Source: Flavobacteriales bacterium UBA6051 (GTDB lineage Bacteria; Bacteroidota; Bacteroidia; Flavobacteriales_D; Crocinitomicaceae). From it: 64,000 nucleotides of DNA. The position numbers and the translations under genes were made by a program. The notes beneath the pieces were generated by a model. That model had not been told where the DNA came from. It saw only the letters and a program-made list of their open reading frames with translations, and searched no databases. Location: contig DIYP01000005.1 of NCBI GenBank assembly GCA_002427735.1, positions 62,001 to 126,000 on the forward strand. Direction: 5' to 3'. Within the stretch, counting starts at the first letter, position 1. Each line of letters begins with the position of its first letter. Shown one piece after another: positions 53,644-62,204 of this stretch.

Positions 53644-55259
53644 TGAAACAGATCATATTTTTAATAATAATTGGGGTTCACGGAACCGTTCTTTCCCAAT
53701 CACTGGCAGAAGCCAATAATCAATTCAACAACTTCGAATATGCAAAGGCTGTTGAAATTTATGCCAGACTGATGACCAATTCGGAACTACCATATGAAGA
53801 CCTGAAACGTTTCGTATATTCTGGATATACTGTAGGTGAATTTGAAAAAGTACTAGAGGCGAGTAAGCAACTAATTCAAAAGGAAAATCTGGAACCCTAT
53901 TTTCACTATGTACATGGCGAAATTTGTTTTGGAATTGGAGATTATGCAACTGCCAAGAAGAGTTTTAAAGACTATGCAGCGCTGGAAAGTGATATTGATG
54001 TAACTGTTCGCATCGCTTCGTGCGATCAAGCGAGTAACTGGAAACCAGAAATATACCTCAGAAAGGGTTCTCTTGCTAACAATTCTGCACTGGCGGATAT
54101 TACCTCCTGTGAACTGACGCAGGGAACAATTAGTATTCATGAAATGAACGCCAATGAAATAAGCGATCTTAAAACTACTAAGGAGATTGATGAATTATTT
54201 CTTTCGCGACCGTTTATCTCAAAAGAAGATGGAAAGATCTTACCGATTCATTTGGAAGAACCTGCTCCTTTCATTTCTGTCACATCTTTTAGTATAATTC
54301 CAAACACAAATGAAGTGCTTTTGACCATTCAGGAACCTATGAATGAAGATCCCGTCAGAAAGGCAGCCCACATCTATAGCGGGCAAATTGACATACAAAC
54401 AATGAATATTCATAACATCACTCCCTGGATGTACTCCGGATTTGAGGATAACTCTTATTGCGCTCATGCTACTGTCGATGAATCCGGAAAAAGAATAGCA
54501 TTCTCCAAAATATGCAGTGGTCAGCAGCACTCAGATATTTATGTTACTTCAATGACCAACAATGAATGGAGTACACCTAAAAAGCTGAATGCTATTTGCA
54601 CCGCACACGATGAGGTCTTTCCGCTCTTTCAAGGAGATACACTCCTTACCTTTTCCTCAGATGGTTATCCGGGTTATGGTAAGCTTGACATCTACTCATA
54701 TCATATGAAACATGAGGAAATTACACACTTTAAATCGCCCGTGAACAGTGCTATGGACGATTTTAATCTAGCTTATTATTCGGCTGGAGATTCTATGACC
54801 TTTACATCCAACAGAGCAGATGGTGCGGGTGAAGATGATCGCTACTTCATAACATTGAGGGAGGAAGAAATCATTGAGATTATTCCCGATTCGAGCGATT
54901 TCTTTGCTTTTGTCGACAACTGGAAAGATAGAAAGGTATACTTCGATTTTAACGAGTATGATATTCAGGAAGACACGGAGCAAATGAAAGCACTAGTAGA
55001 ATTCATGGCTCGCTATGACCACTCAAAAATAATACTCGAAGCACACTCAGATCATAGAGGTGAAGATGATTATAACCGAAAACTCAGTGAGAAAAGAGCG
55101 ATGTCTGTTTTGAACGATTTAATGAATATTGGTATTCGCCGCGATCAAATTGAAATCAATAATGTTGGGGAATTGAAGCCGCTTGTGGATTGCGAATTAT
55201 GTACTGAGGAAATGCACCGAGAAAACCGTGTTGTTATCCTTCAACTACAAGCCAAATAG
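53643..55259 (+). CDS. OmpA-family protein with TPR and PD40 propeller regions
   Basis: Envelope protein of 538 residues. After a signal peptide (IFLIIIGVHGTVLSQ) there are two to three TPR-like helices (about 20-125), a central PD40/WD40-like propeller (about 190-420: RIAFSKICSGQQHSDIYVTS, LTFSSDGYPGYGKLDIYS, MTFTSNRADGAGEDDRYF), and an OmpA peptidoglycan-binding domain (about 437-537: VYFDFNEYDIQEDTEQ, EAHSDHRGEDDYNRKLSEKR). This layout matches the OmpA/PD40 partners, such as PorE, that link PorP-type proteins to peptidoglycan in the T9SS. It overlaps the SprF-like gene by one base, so the two are co-translated. Confidence 0.92.
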   Translation: MKQIIFLIIIGVHGTVLSQSLAEANNQFNNFEYAKAVEIYARLMTNSELPYEDLKRFVYSGYTVGEFEKVLEASKQLIQKENLEPYFHYVHGEICFGIGDYATAKKSFKDYAALESDIDVTVRIASCDQASNWKPEIYLRKGSLANNSALADITSCELTQGTISIHEMNANEISDLKTTKEIDELFLSRPFISKEDGKILPIHLEEPAPFISVTSFSIIPNTNEVLLTIQEPMNEDPVRKAAHIYSGQIDIQTMNIHNITPWMYSGFEDNSYCAHATVDESGKRIAFSKICSGQQHSDIYVTSMTNNEWSTPKKLNAICTAHDEVFPLFQGDTLLTFSSDGYPGYGKLDIYSYHMKHEEITHFKSPVNSAMDDFNLAYYSAGDSMTFTSNRADGAGEDDRYFITLREEEIIEIIPDSSDFFAFVDNWKDRKVYFDFNEYDIQEDTEQMKALVEFMARYDHSKIILEAHSDHRGEDDYNRKLSEKRAMSVLNDLMNIGIRRDQIEINNVGELKPLVDCELCTEEMHRENRVVILQLQAK

Positions 55260-55286
55260 AGGCTGCGAGAACTTTCAAATAAAGCT

Positions 55287-56075
55287 GTGAATAGCCTAAT
55301 TTTCATATCTCCTTTTCTTATTCAAGTGAATCCCATGGTTCAAATGCAAGAGGTTTATTACCTGCGCATCATCCTAGTGTTGTTGATTCTTTTTTTAGCC
55401 ATTCTTTGGGTAAAGAAACGGAAGTTAAGCCTTCGATTACGGCATCAGCATCACGAGATTGCCCAATCATTGAGAGACAAAGGAGTTTTACTTCGTGAAC
55501 TGAATCACCGCGTTAAAAACAACATGCAAATTGTTTCTTCCACACTTCAATTTATGGCTAAGAAATCGAAGAGTGATGAAGTAAAAGCTGCCTTACTTGA
55601 AAGCGAACTCAAGCTCCACTCTATTCAAATGGCGCAACAAAAAATCACTGACTCTAGTGATCATGATCAAATTGCTTTACTCCAATATGCACGCGATTTA
55701 CTGGAAGTATTCAACCAATCAATACTTGCCAACCAATGCACAATAAGTGTTACTGGTGATCACGTGCATGTTAATATTGAACAAGCTCAGGCACTTGGAT
55801 TTGTGCTTCATGAATTAATCACAAACAGCTCCAGGCACGCCTGGAATAACGCTCGACAAAAAAAAATAAGTGTTTACATCAGGCAAAAGTCAGATCTTGT
55901 TTATCTTGTTTACCAGGATAATGGAGAAGGGCTTCCCGATGGTTTTTCTTCCACTGATTCGGATAGTTATGGCATTCGATTCATACATTCAATTGTCAAG
56001 AGGCAACTTCGGGGAGCAATGACATTTTCTAAAAATGAAGGCGCTGTATTCACTATTCAATTTAAGCGACGCTAA
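55287..56075 (+). CDS. HisKA_2 sensor kinase of the SprB-like operon
   Basis: Membrane-anchored kinase of up to 262 residues. The GTG at 55287 is one possible start; the ATG at 55335 gives a 246-residue form that still keeps the single membrane helix (YYLRIILVLLILFLAILWVK). There is no periplasmic sensor domain. The HisKA_2 part has the acceptor His (residue 74 of the longer form) in RELNHRVKNNMQIVSSTL, and the HATPase part has VLHELITNSSRHAW, DNGEGL and YGIRFIHSIV. It is 27 bp downstream of the OmpA-like gene and its stop overlaps the LytTR regulator start, making it part of the operon. Signal input may come from the envelope proteins made with it. Confidence 0.88.
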   Translation: MNSLIFISPFLIQVNPMVQMQEVYYLRIILVLLILFLAILWVKKRKLSLRLRHQHHEIAQSLRDKGVLLRELNHRVKNNMQIVSSTLQFMAKKSKSDEVKAALLESELKLHSIQMAQQKITDSSDHDQIALLQYARDLLEVFNQSILANQCTISVTGDHVHVNIEQAQALGFVLHELITNSSRHAWNNARQKKISVYIRQKSDLVYLVYQDNGEGLPDGFSSTDSDSYGIRFIHSIVKRQLRGAMTFSKNEGAVFTIQFKRR

Positions 56076-56758
56076 TGGACAAACTAAAGGTACTTATAGC
56101 TGAAGACGATGTTTTCATTTCCGAACAACTTTGCGACATCCTCGAAGAACTCAATTATGAAGTTTTAGAGATTGCATTTGATTTTGATTCAGCCCTATCG
56201 GTCCTCAATAATGAAGAGGTCGATATCGCGATTTTGGACATCAATATGCATGGAGAAGATCAGGGAATTCGCATTGCAGAATACATCCACGAAACAACTC
56301 AAATACCTTTTATTTATCTGACTTCCTTTTCGGATAAGACTACGGTAGAACAAGCAGTAAAACATGGTCCTTCCGGTTATTTGGTGAAACCATTCAACCA
56401 AAGTGATATATACTCTACACTTGAGCTAGTAAAACAAAAAATAAGGAGTCAGGATAATATCGTTACCATCAAAGATGGTCGTAAAAAGATTCGCTTGAAG
56501 CGAGAAGAAATTTTATGGGTCAAAGTGGACGATAAATACCTTGAAATTTACACTCCACAAGGAAAATTCGTTGAACGATCAACGATTACTAATTTCCTGG
56601 ATCGTGTGAAATCTGAAGACCTTGTGCGTTGTCATCGCTCCTACGCGGTTAATGTCAAAAAGGTAACTTTTTCCTCTTCTAACGCCATCTACATTGATGA
56701 TATAGAAATTCCTATTTCACGAACCTATAAAACTGTAATTGCAGATTATCTGGACTGA
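56075..56758 (+). CDS. LytTR-family response regulator of the SprB-like operon
   Basis: Response regulator of 227 residues, last gene of the operon. The receiver domain has E10/D11/D12, the phospho-acceptor D55 in AILDINMHGEDQG and the Lys in YLVKPF. The LytTR DNA-binding domain (about 125-226) has IVTIKDGRKKIRLKREEILW, then DDKYLEIYTP and VRCHRSYAVNVKKV. It overlaps the kinase stop by one base (TAATG). Having a complete two-component system at the end of the adhesin operon suggests feedback control of the operon itself or of the divergent giant gene; the repeat arms upstream are candidate binding sites. Confidence 0.92.
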   Translation: MDKLKVLIAEDDVFISEQLCDILEELNYEVLEIAFDFDSALSVLNNEEVDIAILDINMHGEDQGIRIAEYIHETTQIPFIYLTSFSDKTTVEQAVKHGPSGYLVKPFNQSDIYSTLELVKQKIRSQDNIVTIKDGRKKIRLKREEILWVKVDDKYLEIYTPQGKFVERSTITNFLDRVKSEDLVRCHRSYAVNVKKVTFSSSNAIYIDDIEIPISRTYKTVIADYLD

Positions 56759-56774
56759 AATTCGGAAGATTTAA

Positions 56775-57365
56775 TTACAACGTTTCCCGTAAAATCGAAA
56801 TGATGTTCTTTCTCTCCAGCATCAACAACGAGGCATTCGCATCATTCGGCAGAAGAGGGAAGGATGAGAGATCAAAGGTTAACATACTTCCTTTTCTTAT
56901 GAACTCAACCGCAATTGTTGTCTTATTCTCACAAATGAATGGTTCGGCCATAAGCGAATCCAAATAGGCCGACTTCATGTCGACACAATCCGTGTAATGC
57001 TGCTTAGTTGAACTTTGAAAATCACATGTGTCTTTTATTTCAGCGACTTTCTCCCAGATAAAATTATTTCTATTCGAAATAGTTGAGTACCGCGACACAT
57101 AGTCTTGAGAGACAAAATAAACTGAAAATCCAACTTCAGAAGGCGCATAATTCCGGCGAACGCATCCCGCACAATGAAAAAATACACTGTCTTTTCGAAA
57201 ATGTATTTTATCACCCATGATTGTCATTTGCCAGTCAGGGAAAGTCGTTTCAACCCTCTCAATTGCTATGGACAACCTCCTTGAAATAATGGTTGAATCC
57301 AACACCTGCCCGCAAGCTTGCCTCGCTGAAAGAGTAAATAAAAAGATGAATACAACGCTCTTCAT
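56775..57365 (-). CDS. Exported protein of unknown function
   Basis: Protein of about 196 residues that I do not recognise. The ATG at 57365 opens a signal peptide (KSVVFIFLFTLSARQACGQ); an ATG eight codons upstream adds hydrophilic residues. The mature protein has four or more cysteines, including a CAGC motif (FFHCAGCVRRNY), and mixed helix/strand composition. CAGC resembles a thioredoxin-like or haem-binding CxxC motif, but without a following His or a thioredoxin context it is only suggestive. It is convergent with the LytTR gene (16 bp apart) and divergent from the TetR gene at 57508. Confidence 0.65.
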   Translation of the reverse strand: MKSVVFIFLFTLSARQACGQVLDSTIISRRLSIAIERVETTFPDWQMTIMGDKIHFRKDSVFFHCAGCVRRNYAPSEVGFSVYFVSQDYVSRYSTISNRNNFIWEKVAEIKDTCDFQSSTKQHYTDCVDMKSAYLDSLMAEPFICENKTTIAVEFIRKGSMLTFDLSSFPLLPNDANASLLMLERKNIISILRETL

Positions 57366-57453
57366 GCACCAATGATAACTCTTGTTCACGAGAAGGTTAC
57401 GCTCATCAATTTTTCACGTCCCGGATGTAATGTGTTTGATTTCAGACTTTTCG

Positions 57454-57483
57454 TTTACCTGTATCAATGTATTTATACTTTTG
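57454..57483 (+). promoter_or_regulatory. Promoter of the TetR-hydrolase unit
   Basis: TACTTTTG (57476-57483) matches TAnnTTTG, with TTTA (57454-57457) at -33 and an 18-bp spacer. The last bases overlap the TTGAACA operator half-site. Confidence 0.55.
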
Positions 57484-57505
57484 AACAATTCAATTAAATG
57501 TTCAA
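57481..57505. promoter_or_regulatory. Probable TetR operator
   Basis: TTGAACA-N11-TGTTCAA is a perfect inverted repeat with 7-bp arms (57481-57487 and 57499-57505). It begins in the -7 element and ends two bases before the TetR start codon, so a bound repressor would block transcription. Confidence 0.6.
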
Positions 57506-57507
57506 AA

Positions 57508-58086
57508 ATGAAAGATGCCAAGAAAGTGCATATTATGAAACAGTCGAAAGAACTGTTTGAACGTTTTGGATATCAGAAGACAACACTTTCCGATATCGCC
57601 AGAGCAATGGGGAATGTCAAATCGGCCATTTACTACTACTTCAGTGGAAAAGAGGAAATCTTTGCTGCGCTGGTTCGTTCTGAAGCTGAAGATTTTCTGA
57701 CCAAGCTGATTGAGCAGGTAGAACATTCTAACGATCCACATGAACAGTTACGACTGTATGTTAATACACGACTCGACTTAATGGAAAAGGTAAGTAAACG
57801 CTACCATTTTTTAAAAAGTGAATTCTTTCAGCTTATGCCAATCGTTGACCAAAATCGAAAAGAGTGTGATGCGAAAGAGGTCGCATTCATCTCCAATATC
57901 TTAACAAAGATCCCAACCGAAGAAGCTAATATCTCCCACTCAGAATTTTCGGCAAAACTTCTTATGCAGAGCTTGAAGGGGCTTGAAATTCAAATGTTTG
58001 TAACGGATCAAATGCAATCACATAATACAGACAGAGAAGCATTTATTGACTATGTACTTTACGGACTAATCACCTCAAAAAAATAA
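57508..58086 (+). CDS. TetR/AcrR-family transcriptional regulator
   Basis: Regulator of 192 residues. The ATG at 57508 is chosen because it lies just after the promoter and operator and gives the usual short arm before the HTH; the frame is open upstream but without TetR sequence. The N-terminal HTH (about 8-54) reads KQSKELFERFGYQKTTLSDI, AMGNVKSAIYYYFSGKEEIF. The C-terminal ligand-binding part is helical and not specific. The secreted hydrolase gene starts 2 bp after the stop, so the regulator probably controls itself and the hydrolase, with a small molecule as inducer. Confidence 0.92.
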   Translation: MKDAKKVHIMKQSKELFERFGYQKTTLSDIARAMGNVKSAIYYYFSGKEEIFAALVRSEAEDFLTKLIEQVEHSNDPHEQLRLYVNTRLDLMEKVSKRYHFLKSEFFQLMPIVDQNRKECDAKEVAFISNILTKIPTEEANISHSEFSAKLLMQSLKGLEIQMFVTDQMQSHNTDREAFIDYVLYGLITSKK

Positions 58087-58088
58087 TA

Positions 58089-59474
58089 ATGAAGCAACTA
58101 CTACTATCCCTGACACTTTTAATGAGCACATTCTCGTTAACGGCGCAAACGTATGAAATCGGTCATACTACCATCACATTTAGCGATCCTAACCGCACAG
58201 GCGGATTCGGATCAGGTGGTGGCCCTGGAAGACAAATCCAGAGTGAGATTTACTACCCTTCTGACATTGCTGGTAATGACGTAGACCCAAGCAATGGAGA
58301 ACATCCAGTAATTATTTTTGGTCATGGATTTGCCATGGTCTGGGATGCATATGCCAATATTTGGGAAACATTGGTGCCACAAGGATATATTTTGGTATTT
58401 CCACGCACCGAAGGTGGTTTAAGTCCTTCACACAGTGAATTTGGTGAAGACCTTCGCATCATTGCTCAGGCCATGCAGCTGGAAGGCTATGACAATGGAA
58501 GTCTATTCTTCACCCATGTCTCCGATCGAACGGCCATTATGGGACATTCAATGGGCGGTGGTGCGTCTATGCTTGCTGGAGAAAACAACACGGATATTGC
58601 TACAATTATAGGACTTGCTCCCGCTGAGACGAACCCATCAGCCGAGCAGGCAGCGGCGAATGTTTCTGTTCCAACGCTTATTTTATCCGCTGATGAAGAT
58701 GCAGTTACTCCTCCAGTAGATCATCATTTACCGATATACAATAACCTTGGGGCAAGCTGTAATTATTTCATCAATATCATCGGAGGAGCACATTGCTACT
58801 ATGCAAACACCAACTTTAACTGTGATTTTGGAGAGTCCGCGTCAGGTGGAAGTATTTCCATTTCTAGATCGGAACAACAGAACATTATGTTCCGTTACAT
58901 TATTCCATGGTTGGATCTATACTTGAATGGCACCTGCGGAAATGCTTCTGTATTTGAAAGTGATTTGGCCAACGACGCAGATGTGACTTTTCAATCGTCC
59001 TGTGCATCCAGTCTACCAACAATAGATAATACACTGACAGAGAATGCCGGCACTTTAACAGCCAACGAGTCCAACGCTCAATATCAATGGTTGGATTGCA
59101 ACAGTGGCTATTCGATGATTGTAAATGAAACGAATCAAACTTATACTCCTTTATCCACTGGAGATTACGCCGTTGAAATAAGCGGGGATGTTTGTGTTGA
59201 TACCTCATCTTGCTATTCAATTAGTACATCAGGAATTACTTTCCAAGAAAACGTACAAATAGAAGTATATCCGAATCCAACAAACAACGTTTTCAATGTC
59301 AAAACTCCAATTCCTGGAAAGTATCGAATGACAAATGCACTTGGTGAACGATTACAATCGGGAACACTCAAGAGTGGTAGTAACACGATTCCAATATACG
59401 TTTCAGCTGGCACCTACCTTTTGGAGGTAGCCATTGGCAATAAGAAAATAATTGAGCGTCTTGTTGTGAAGTAA
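58089..59474 (+). CDS. T9SS-secreted alpha/beta hydrolase, cutinase/PETase-like
   Basis: Secreted hydrolase of 461 residues: signal peptide (SLTLLMSTFSLTAQ), catalytic domain (about 25-290), a linker with an Ig-like segment (AQYQWLDCNSGYSM), and a T9SS type A sorting domain (IEVYPNPTNNVFNVKT, ending IIERLVVK). The triad reads Ser154 in MGHSMGGGAS, Asp204 in SADEDAVTPP and His235 in IGGAHCYYA. The order VPTLI-D-P-LPIY-GG-H is that of dienelactone-hydrolase-type cutinases, including PET-degrading enzymes. Bacteroidota PETases described in the literature also carry a T9SS C-terminal domain. A polyester or triglyceride substrate is possible; other esterases of this fold cannot be excluded. It is in one unit with the TetR gene. 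Confidence 0.82.
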   Translation: MKQLLLSLTLLMSTFSLTAQTYEIGHTTITFSDPNRTGGFGSGGGPGRQIQSEIYYPSDIAGNDVDPSNGEHPVIIFGHGFAMVWDAYANIWETLVPQGYILVFPRTEGGLSPSHSEFGEDLRIIAQAMQLEGYDNGSLFFTHVSDRTAIMGHSMGGGASMLAGENNTDIATIIGLAPAETNPSAEQAAANVSVPTLILSADEDAVTPPVDHHLPIYNNLGASCNYFINIIGGAHCYYANTNFNCDFGESASGGSISISRSEQQNIMFRYIIPWLDLYLNGTCGNASVFESDLANDADVTFQSSCASSLPTIDNTLTENAGTLTANESNAQYQWLDCNSGYSMIVNETNQTYTPLSTGDYAVEISGDVCVDTSSCYSISTSGITFQENVQIEVYPNPTNNVFNVKTPIPGKYRMTNALGERLQSGTLKSGSNTIPIYVSAGTYLLEVAIGNKKIIERLVVK

Positions 59475-59548
59475 TTGCAGTGATCAAATACTGACTTCCA
59501 TCCTTTTCATTATTTTCATTGTATCAATGAATAATTATCCTATTTGCC

Positions 59549-60979
59549 TTGAAAGTAAAAAGTTATTGGAAAGCAGTTTTGGCCGTCCTATTGTTGATTT
59601 CAGCGTGGGGTTGTAAAGAAACACCCCCTGAACAAATTGAGTTCGACAGTATTGCATACACTGGCGTAAACATCATCAATGGAGAGGGTGGAAACGCCCA
59701 AATGGATATGACCATTATTGTCAAAAATGGCATGATATCACAACTTGGAAGTCGAGAAGAACTGAACGTTCCTAAAACTGCTGAGGTCATTGACATGAAA
59801 GGTAAATGGGTTATTCCCGGCCTTATCGATATGCACGCCCATGTCACTGTGCTGCCTATAGATAGTAATCTGGCCATCATTGAAGAATATGATCAAGAAG
59901 CTTCATTCGAAGCGCTTAAGACATTGCTTGCTTTTGGTATTACGACGGTCCGAAACCCTGCAGCACCTACCAATGATGCACTTGAGCTTCGAGACCTGGT
60001 AAAACGAAATGAGGTTTCTGGCCCTACAATTTACACTACGGGATTTGCCTTGAATAGAACAAAAGCCTTCTTTGGTCCTTTCGCCGCAACATCAACCGAA
60101 GAGGAAATTAGAGCTGAGGTGCAATCACAAGTAGAAGCTGGTGTTGATTTTATTAAAGTATACGGCAGTCTTAAACCTGAGCAAATACGAATAGCCATTG
60201 ATGAGGCACATAAGCATGACAAAAAGGTTATTGGGCACCTGCAAAATACTTCATGGACAGAGGCCTCTGACTTGGGAATTGATTTTGTCACTCACGCTGC
60301 TCCTTGGAATGGAGATTATCTTCCTAAAGAATTACAACAGAACTATCGCCCAACGTTTTTAGGTCGATTATTTTGGCTTGAGAACGTAGATTATAATGAA
60401 GAACCTATTCAAAATATGATCCGCAGCATGCGCAAACATAATGTTTCCGTTGATCCTACACTCATTGCTTTTCACACAAAGTTCTGGGGAGACTCTCCCA
60501 CCTATACAAACAGCAAGCATTTAATACTGGCTCCAAAACTTGTTACATCAATTTGGAATAAAACAACATTTACGAGTGGTTGGTCGCTAGAAGATTACGC
60601 CCGCGCTAAACAACAATGGCCCAAACTGTTGGCGTTAACAAAACTCATGTATGATAACGATATAATGATAACAGCAGGCTCGGACTTTCCAAACCCATGG
60701 GTAATTCCTGGGATCAGTTTACATCAGGAATTACAATTGCTTTCTGAGGCGGGAATTCCAAATGAAGAAGTCCTTAGGATAGCTACACTTAATGGAGCAA
60801 AAGCGCTCGGTATTGATGACCGCACAGGAACCATAATCGTAGGTAAAGAAGCAGATTTAGTTTTTCTAGATGCTAACCCTTTAGATCACATTGAAAACAC
60901 TCAAAAGATTGTCTTTGTGCTGAAAGATGGTAAGCGCTACAACCCTGGCGATTTAAATCAACACTTATCAAGAGAATAA
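59549..60979 (+). CDS. Amidohydrolase-family lipoprotein
   Basis: Metal-dependent hydrolase of 476 residues with a lipoprotein-like signal (LLLISAWGCKE, Cys about 22). The start is TTG at 59549; no in-frame ATG precedes the signal peptide. The TIM-barrel amidohydrolase motifs are all visible: IDMHAHV (two metal His), FIKVYG (the Lys that is often carboxylated), KVIGHLQ and DFVTHAAP (metal His), and TAGSDFPNPW (Asp). The ends KEADLVFLDANPLDHIENTQ also fit the imidazolonepropionase/prolidase-like subgroup. The natural substrate, perhaps a peptide or cyclic amide, is unknown. It follows the hydrolase gene after 74 bp and may have its own promoter. Confidence 0.88.
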   Translation: MKVKSYWKAVLAVLLLISAWGCKETPPEQIEFDSIAYTGVNIINGEGGNAQMDMTIIVKNGMISQLGSREELNVPKTAEVIDMKGKWVIPGLIDMHAHVTVLPIDSNLAIIEEYDQEASFEALKTLLAFGITTVRNPAAPTNDALELRDLVKRNEVSGPTIYTTGFALNRTKAFFGPFAATSTEEEIRAEVQSQVEAGVDFIKVYGSLKPEQIRIAIDEAHKHDKKVIGHLQNTSWTEASDLGIDFVTHAAPWNGDYLPKELQQNYRPTFLGRLFWLENVDYNEEPIQNMIRSMRKHNVSVDPTLIAFHTKFWGDSPTYTNSKHLILAPKLVTSIWNKTTFTSGWSLEDYARAKQQWPKLLALTKLMYDNDIMITAGSDFPNPWVIPGISLHQELQLLSEAGIPNEEVLRIATLNGAKALGIDDRTGTIIVGKEADLVFLDANPLDHIENTQKIVFVLKDGKRYNPGDLNQHLSRE

Positions 60980-60994
60980 AAAACACTTTAAATA

Positions 60995-61354
60995 CTAATC
61001 CAAGAGCCATACGACTAGATCAAATGGATCTAAAAAGAGCTGTACAAAAACCAGAAACAACCCTGTGGCAAAGTAATAAAACGTTGATCGCTTCACTATT
61101 TTACGGATCACCACAAACGGTAAACAAATTAGTCCAATGATAATAGCGTAAAACGTTAGTATCAGCCCAAGTACGCAAGCAAAATGAAACAGAGGAAGAC
61201 CGATGTATTTGGGGTCATTCAAAGAAGGAATGGGAAAGTGTCCAAGGATCAATGTACTGGACAGTGCAAATGCATACAACAAAAAAAGCCAAACAAAGGG
61301 TATGAAAGAAATGATTGTAAAACACCATTTAAGTATTACATCGAACCGTGTCAT
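60995..61354 (-). CDS. Small multi-pass membrane protein, unknown function
   Basis: Protein of 119 residues with three hydrophobic helices (about 10-36, 55-82 and 90-115) and a basic loop (VIRKIVKRST). No family is recognised. It is convergent with the amidohydrolase gene (15-bp gap) and lies downstream of the LytTR gene on the other side, 100 bp away. The codon pattern and the regular hydrophobic spacing support a real gene, but no homologue can be named from the sequence. Confidence 0.6.
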   Translation of the reverse strand: MTRFDVILKWCFTIISFIPFVWLFLLYAFALSSTLILGHFPIPSLNDPKYIGLPLFHFACVLGLILTFYAIIIGLICLPFVVIRKIVKRSTFYYFATGLFLVFVQLFLDPFDLVVWLLD

Positions 61355-61454
61355 GATGTTACTCTAACGTGACTGGCATTTAAAATATTACAGTCAAACG
61401 CTATACGAGACAAACGAGGCGCTAATTCATGAGTTCCACAAGGGTGTTATCACA

Positions 61455-62204
61455 CTAATCAAAGCGTTTTAAAAACTCTGATTTTCTATTACGACTAACT
61501 TTTACACTTGCGCCATCCGTCATATCTACCATACCGCCGTCTCCACGTTGATATCCTTCAACATGGCGCATGCTAATAATGGTACTTTGATGAACCCGAA
61601 GAAAACCGTATTGGTTTAATAGTTCTTCATATTCGCCGAGGCTTTTGCTCGCAGTAATTTTTTTTCGGCCGTTAAGAATGAAGTGCGTGTAATTCCGGTC
61701 TCCTTCTAAACGAATAATGTCCTGAATTTTAACCACTTGAAAACCGTCAATATTGTTGACAATTAACTTTTGAATGTCTCCATTATCTCCATAATTCTCA
61801 ACGAGCACTTTGAGTCGCGTATTCACGTTGCTTTTAGAGGCGTCAAGGTGTTTTTCTAGCTTCTCTACAATGGCACTTAAATCGCGGGTCTTAATGGGTT
61901 TTAGCAAATATCCAAAAGCGCTGAACTTAAATGCCTCCAGTGCAAATTGATGAAACGCCGTTATAAATATTACCTCAAAATCTACTTCATCAAACGCATC
62001 CAGAACATCAAAACCTGTTCCTGTTTTCATTTGAATATCTAAAAAAACAAGGTCGGGCTTATGCTCTTTAATAGCAGCGACACCTTCATCTACGTCATCC
62101 GCTTCTCCGCAAATTTCAAACTTCCCTTTAAAATGTCGATTCAGCTGATTTTTCAACAAAAATCGTGCATCCTCTTCATCATCTATAAGTATTGTGCGAA
62201 TCAT
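61455..62204 (-). CDS. LytTR-family response regulator
   Basis: Response regulator of 249 residues. The receiver domain has D8/D9, the phospho-acceptor D56 in VFLDIQMKTGTG and the Lys in YLLKPI. The LytTR domain (about 142-245) has DGFQVVKIQDIIRLEGDRNY, TASKSLGEYEELL, and FLRVHQSTIISMRHVEG. The kinase gene upstream overlaps its start by 4 bp (62201-62204), so the pair is co-translated. It is the third LytTR regulator in the window. Confidence 0.93.
   Translation of the reverse strand: MIRTILIDDEEDARFLLKNQLNRHFKGKFEICGEADDVDEGVAAIKEHKPDLVFLDIQMKTGTGFDVLDAFDEVDFEVIFITAFHQFALEAFKFSAFGYLLKPIKTRDLSAIVEKLEKHLDASKSNVNTRLKVLVENYGDNGDIQKLIVNNIDGFQVVKIQDIIRLEGDRNYTHFILNGRKKITASKSLGEYEELLNQYGFLRVHQSTIISMRHVEGYQRGDGGMVDMTDGASVKVSRNRKSEFLKRFD

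Noticed and set aside
57382..57507. Extension of the TetR protein by 42 codons
   Set aside because: The extension covers the promoter and operator and has no TetR-like sequence.
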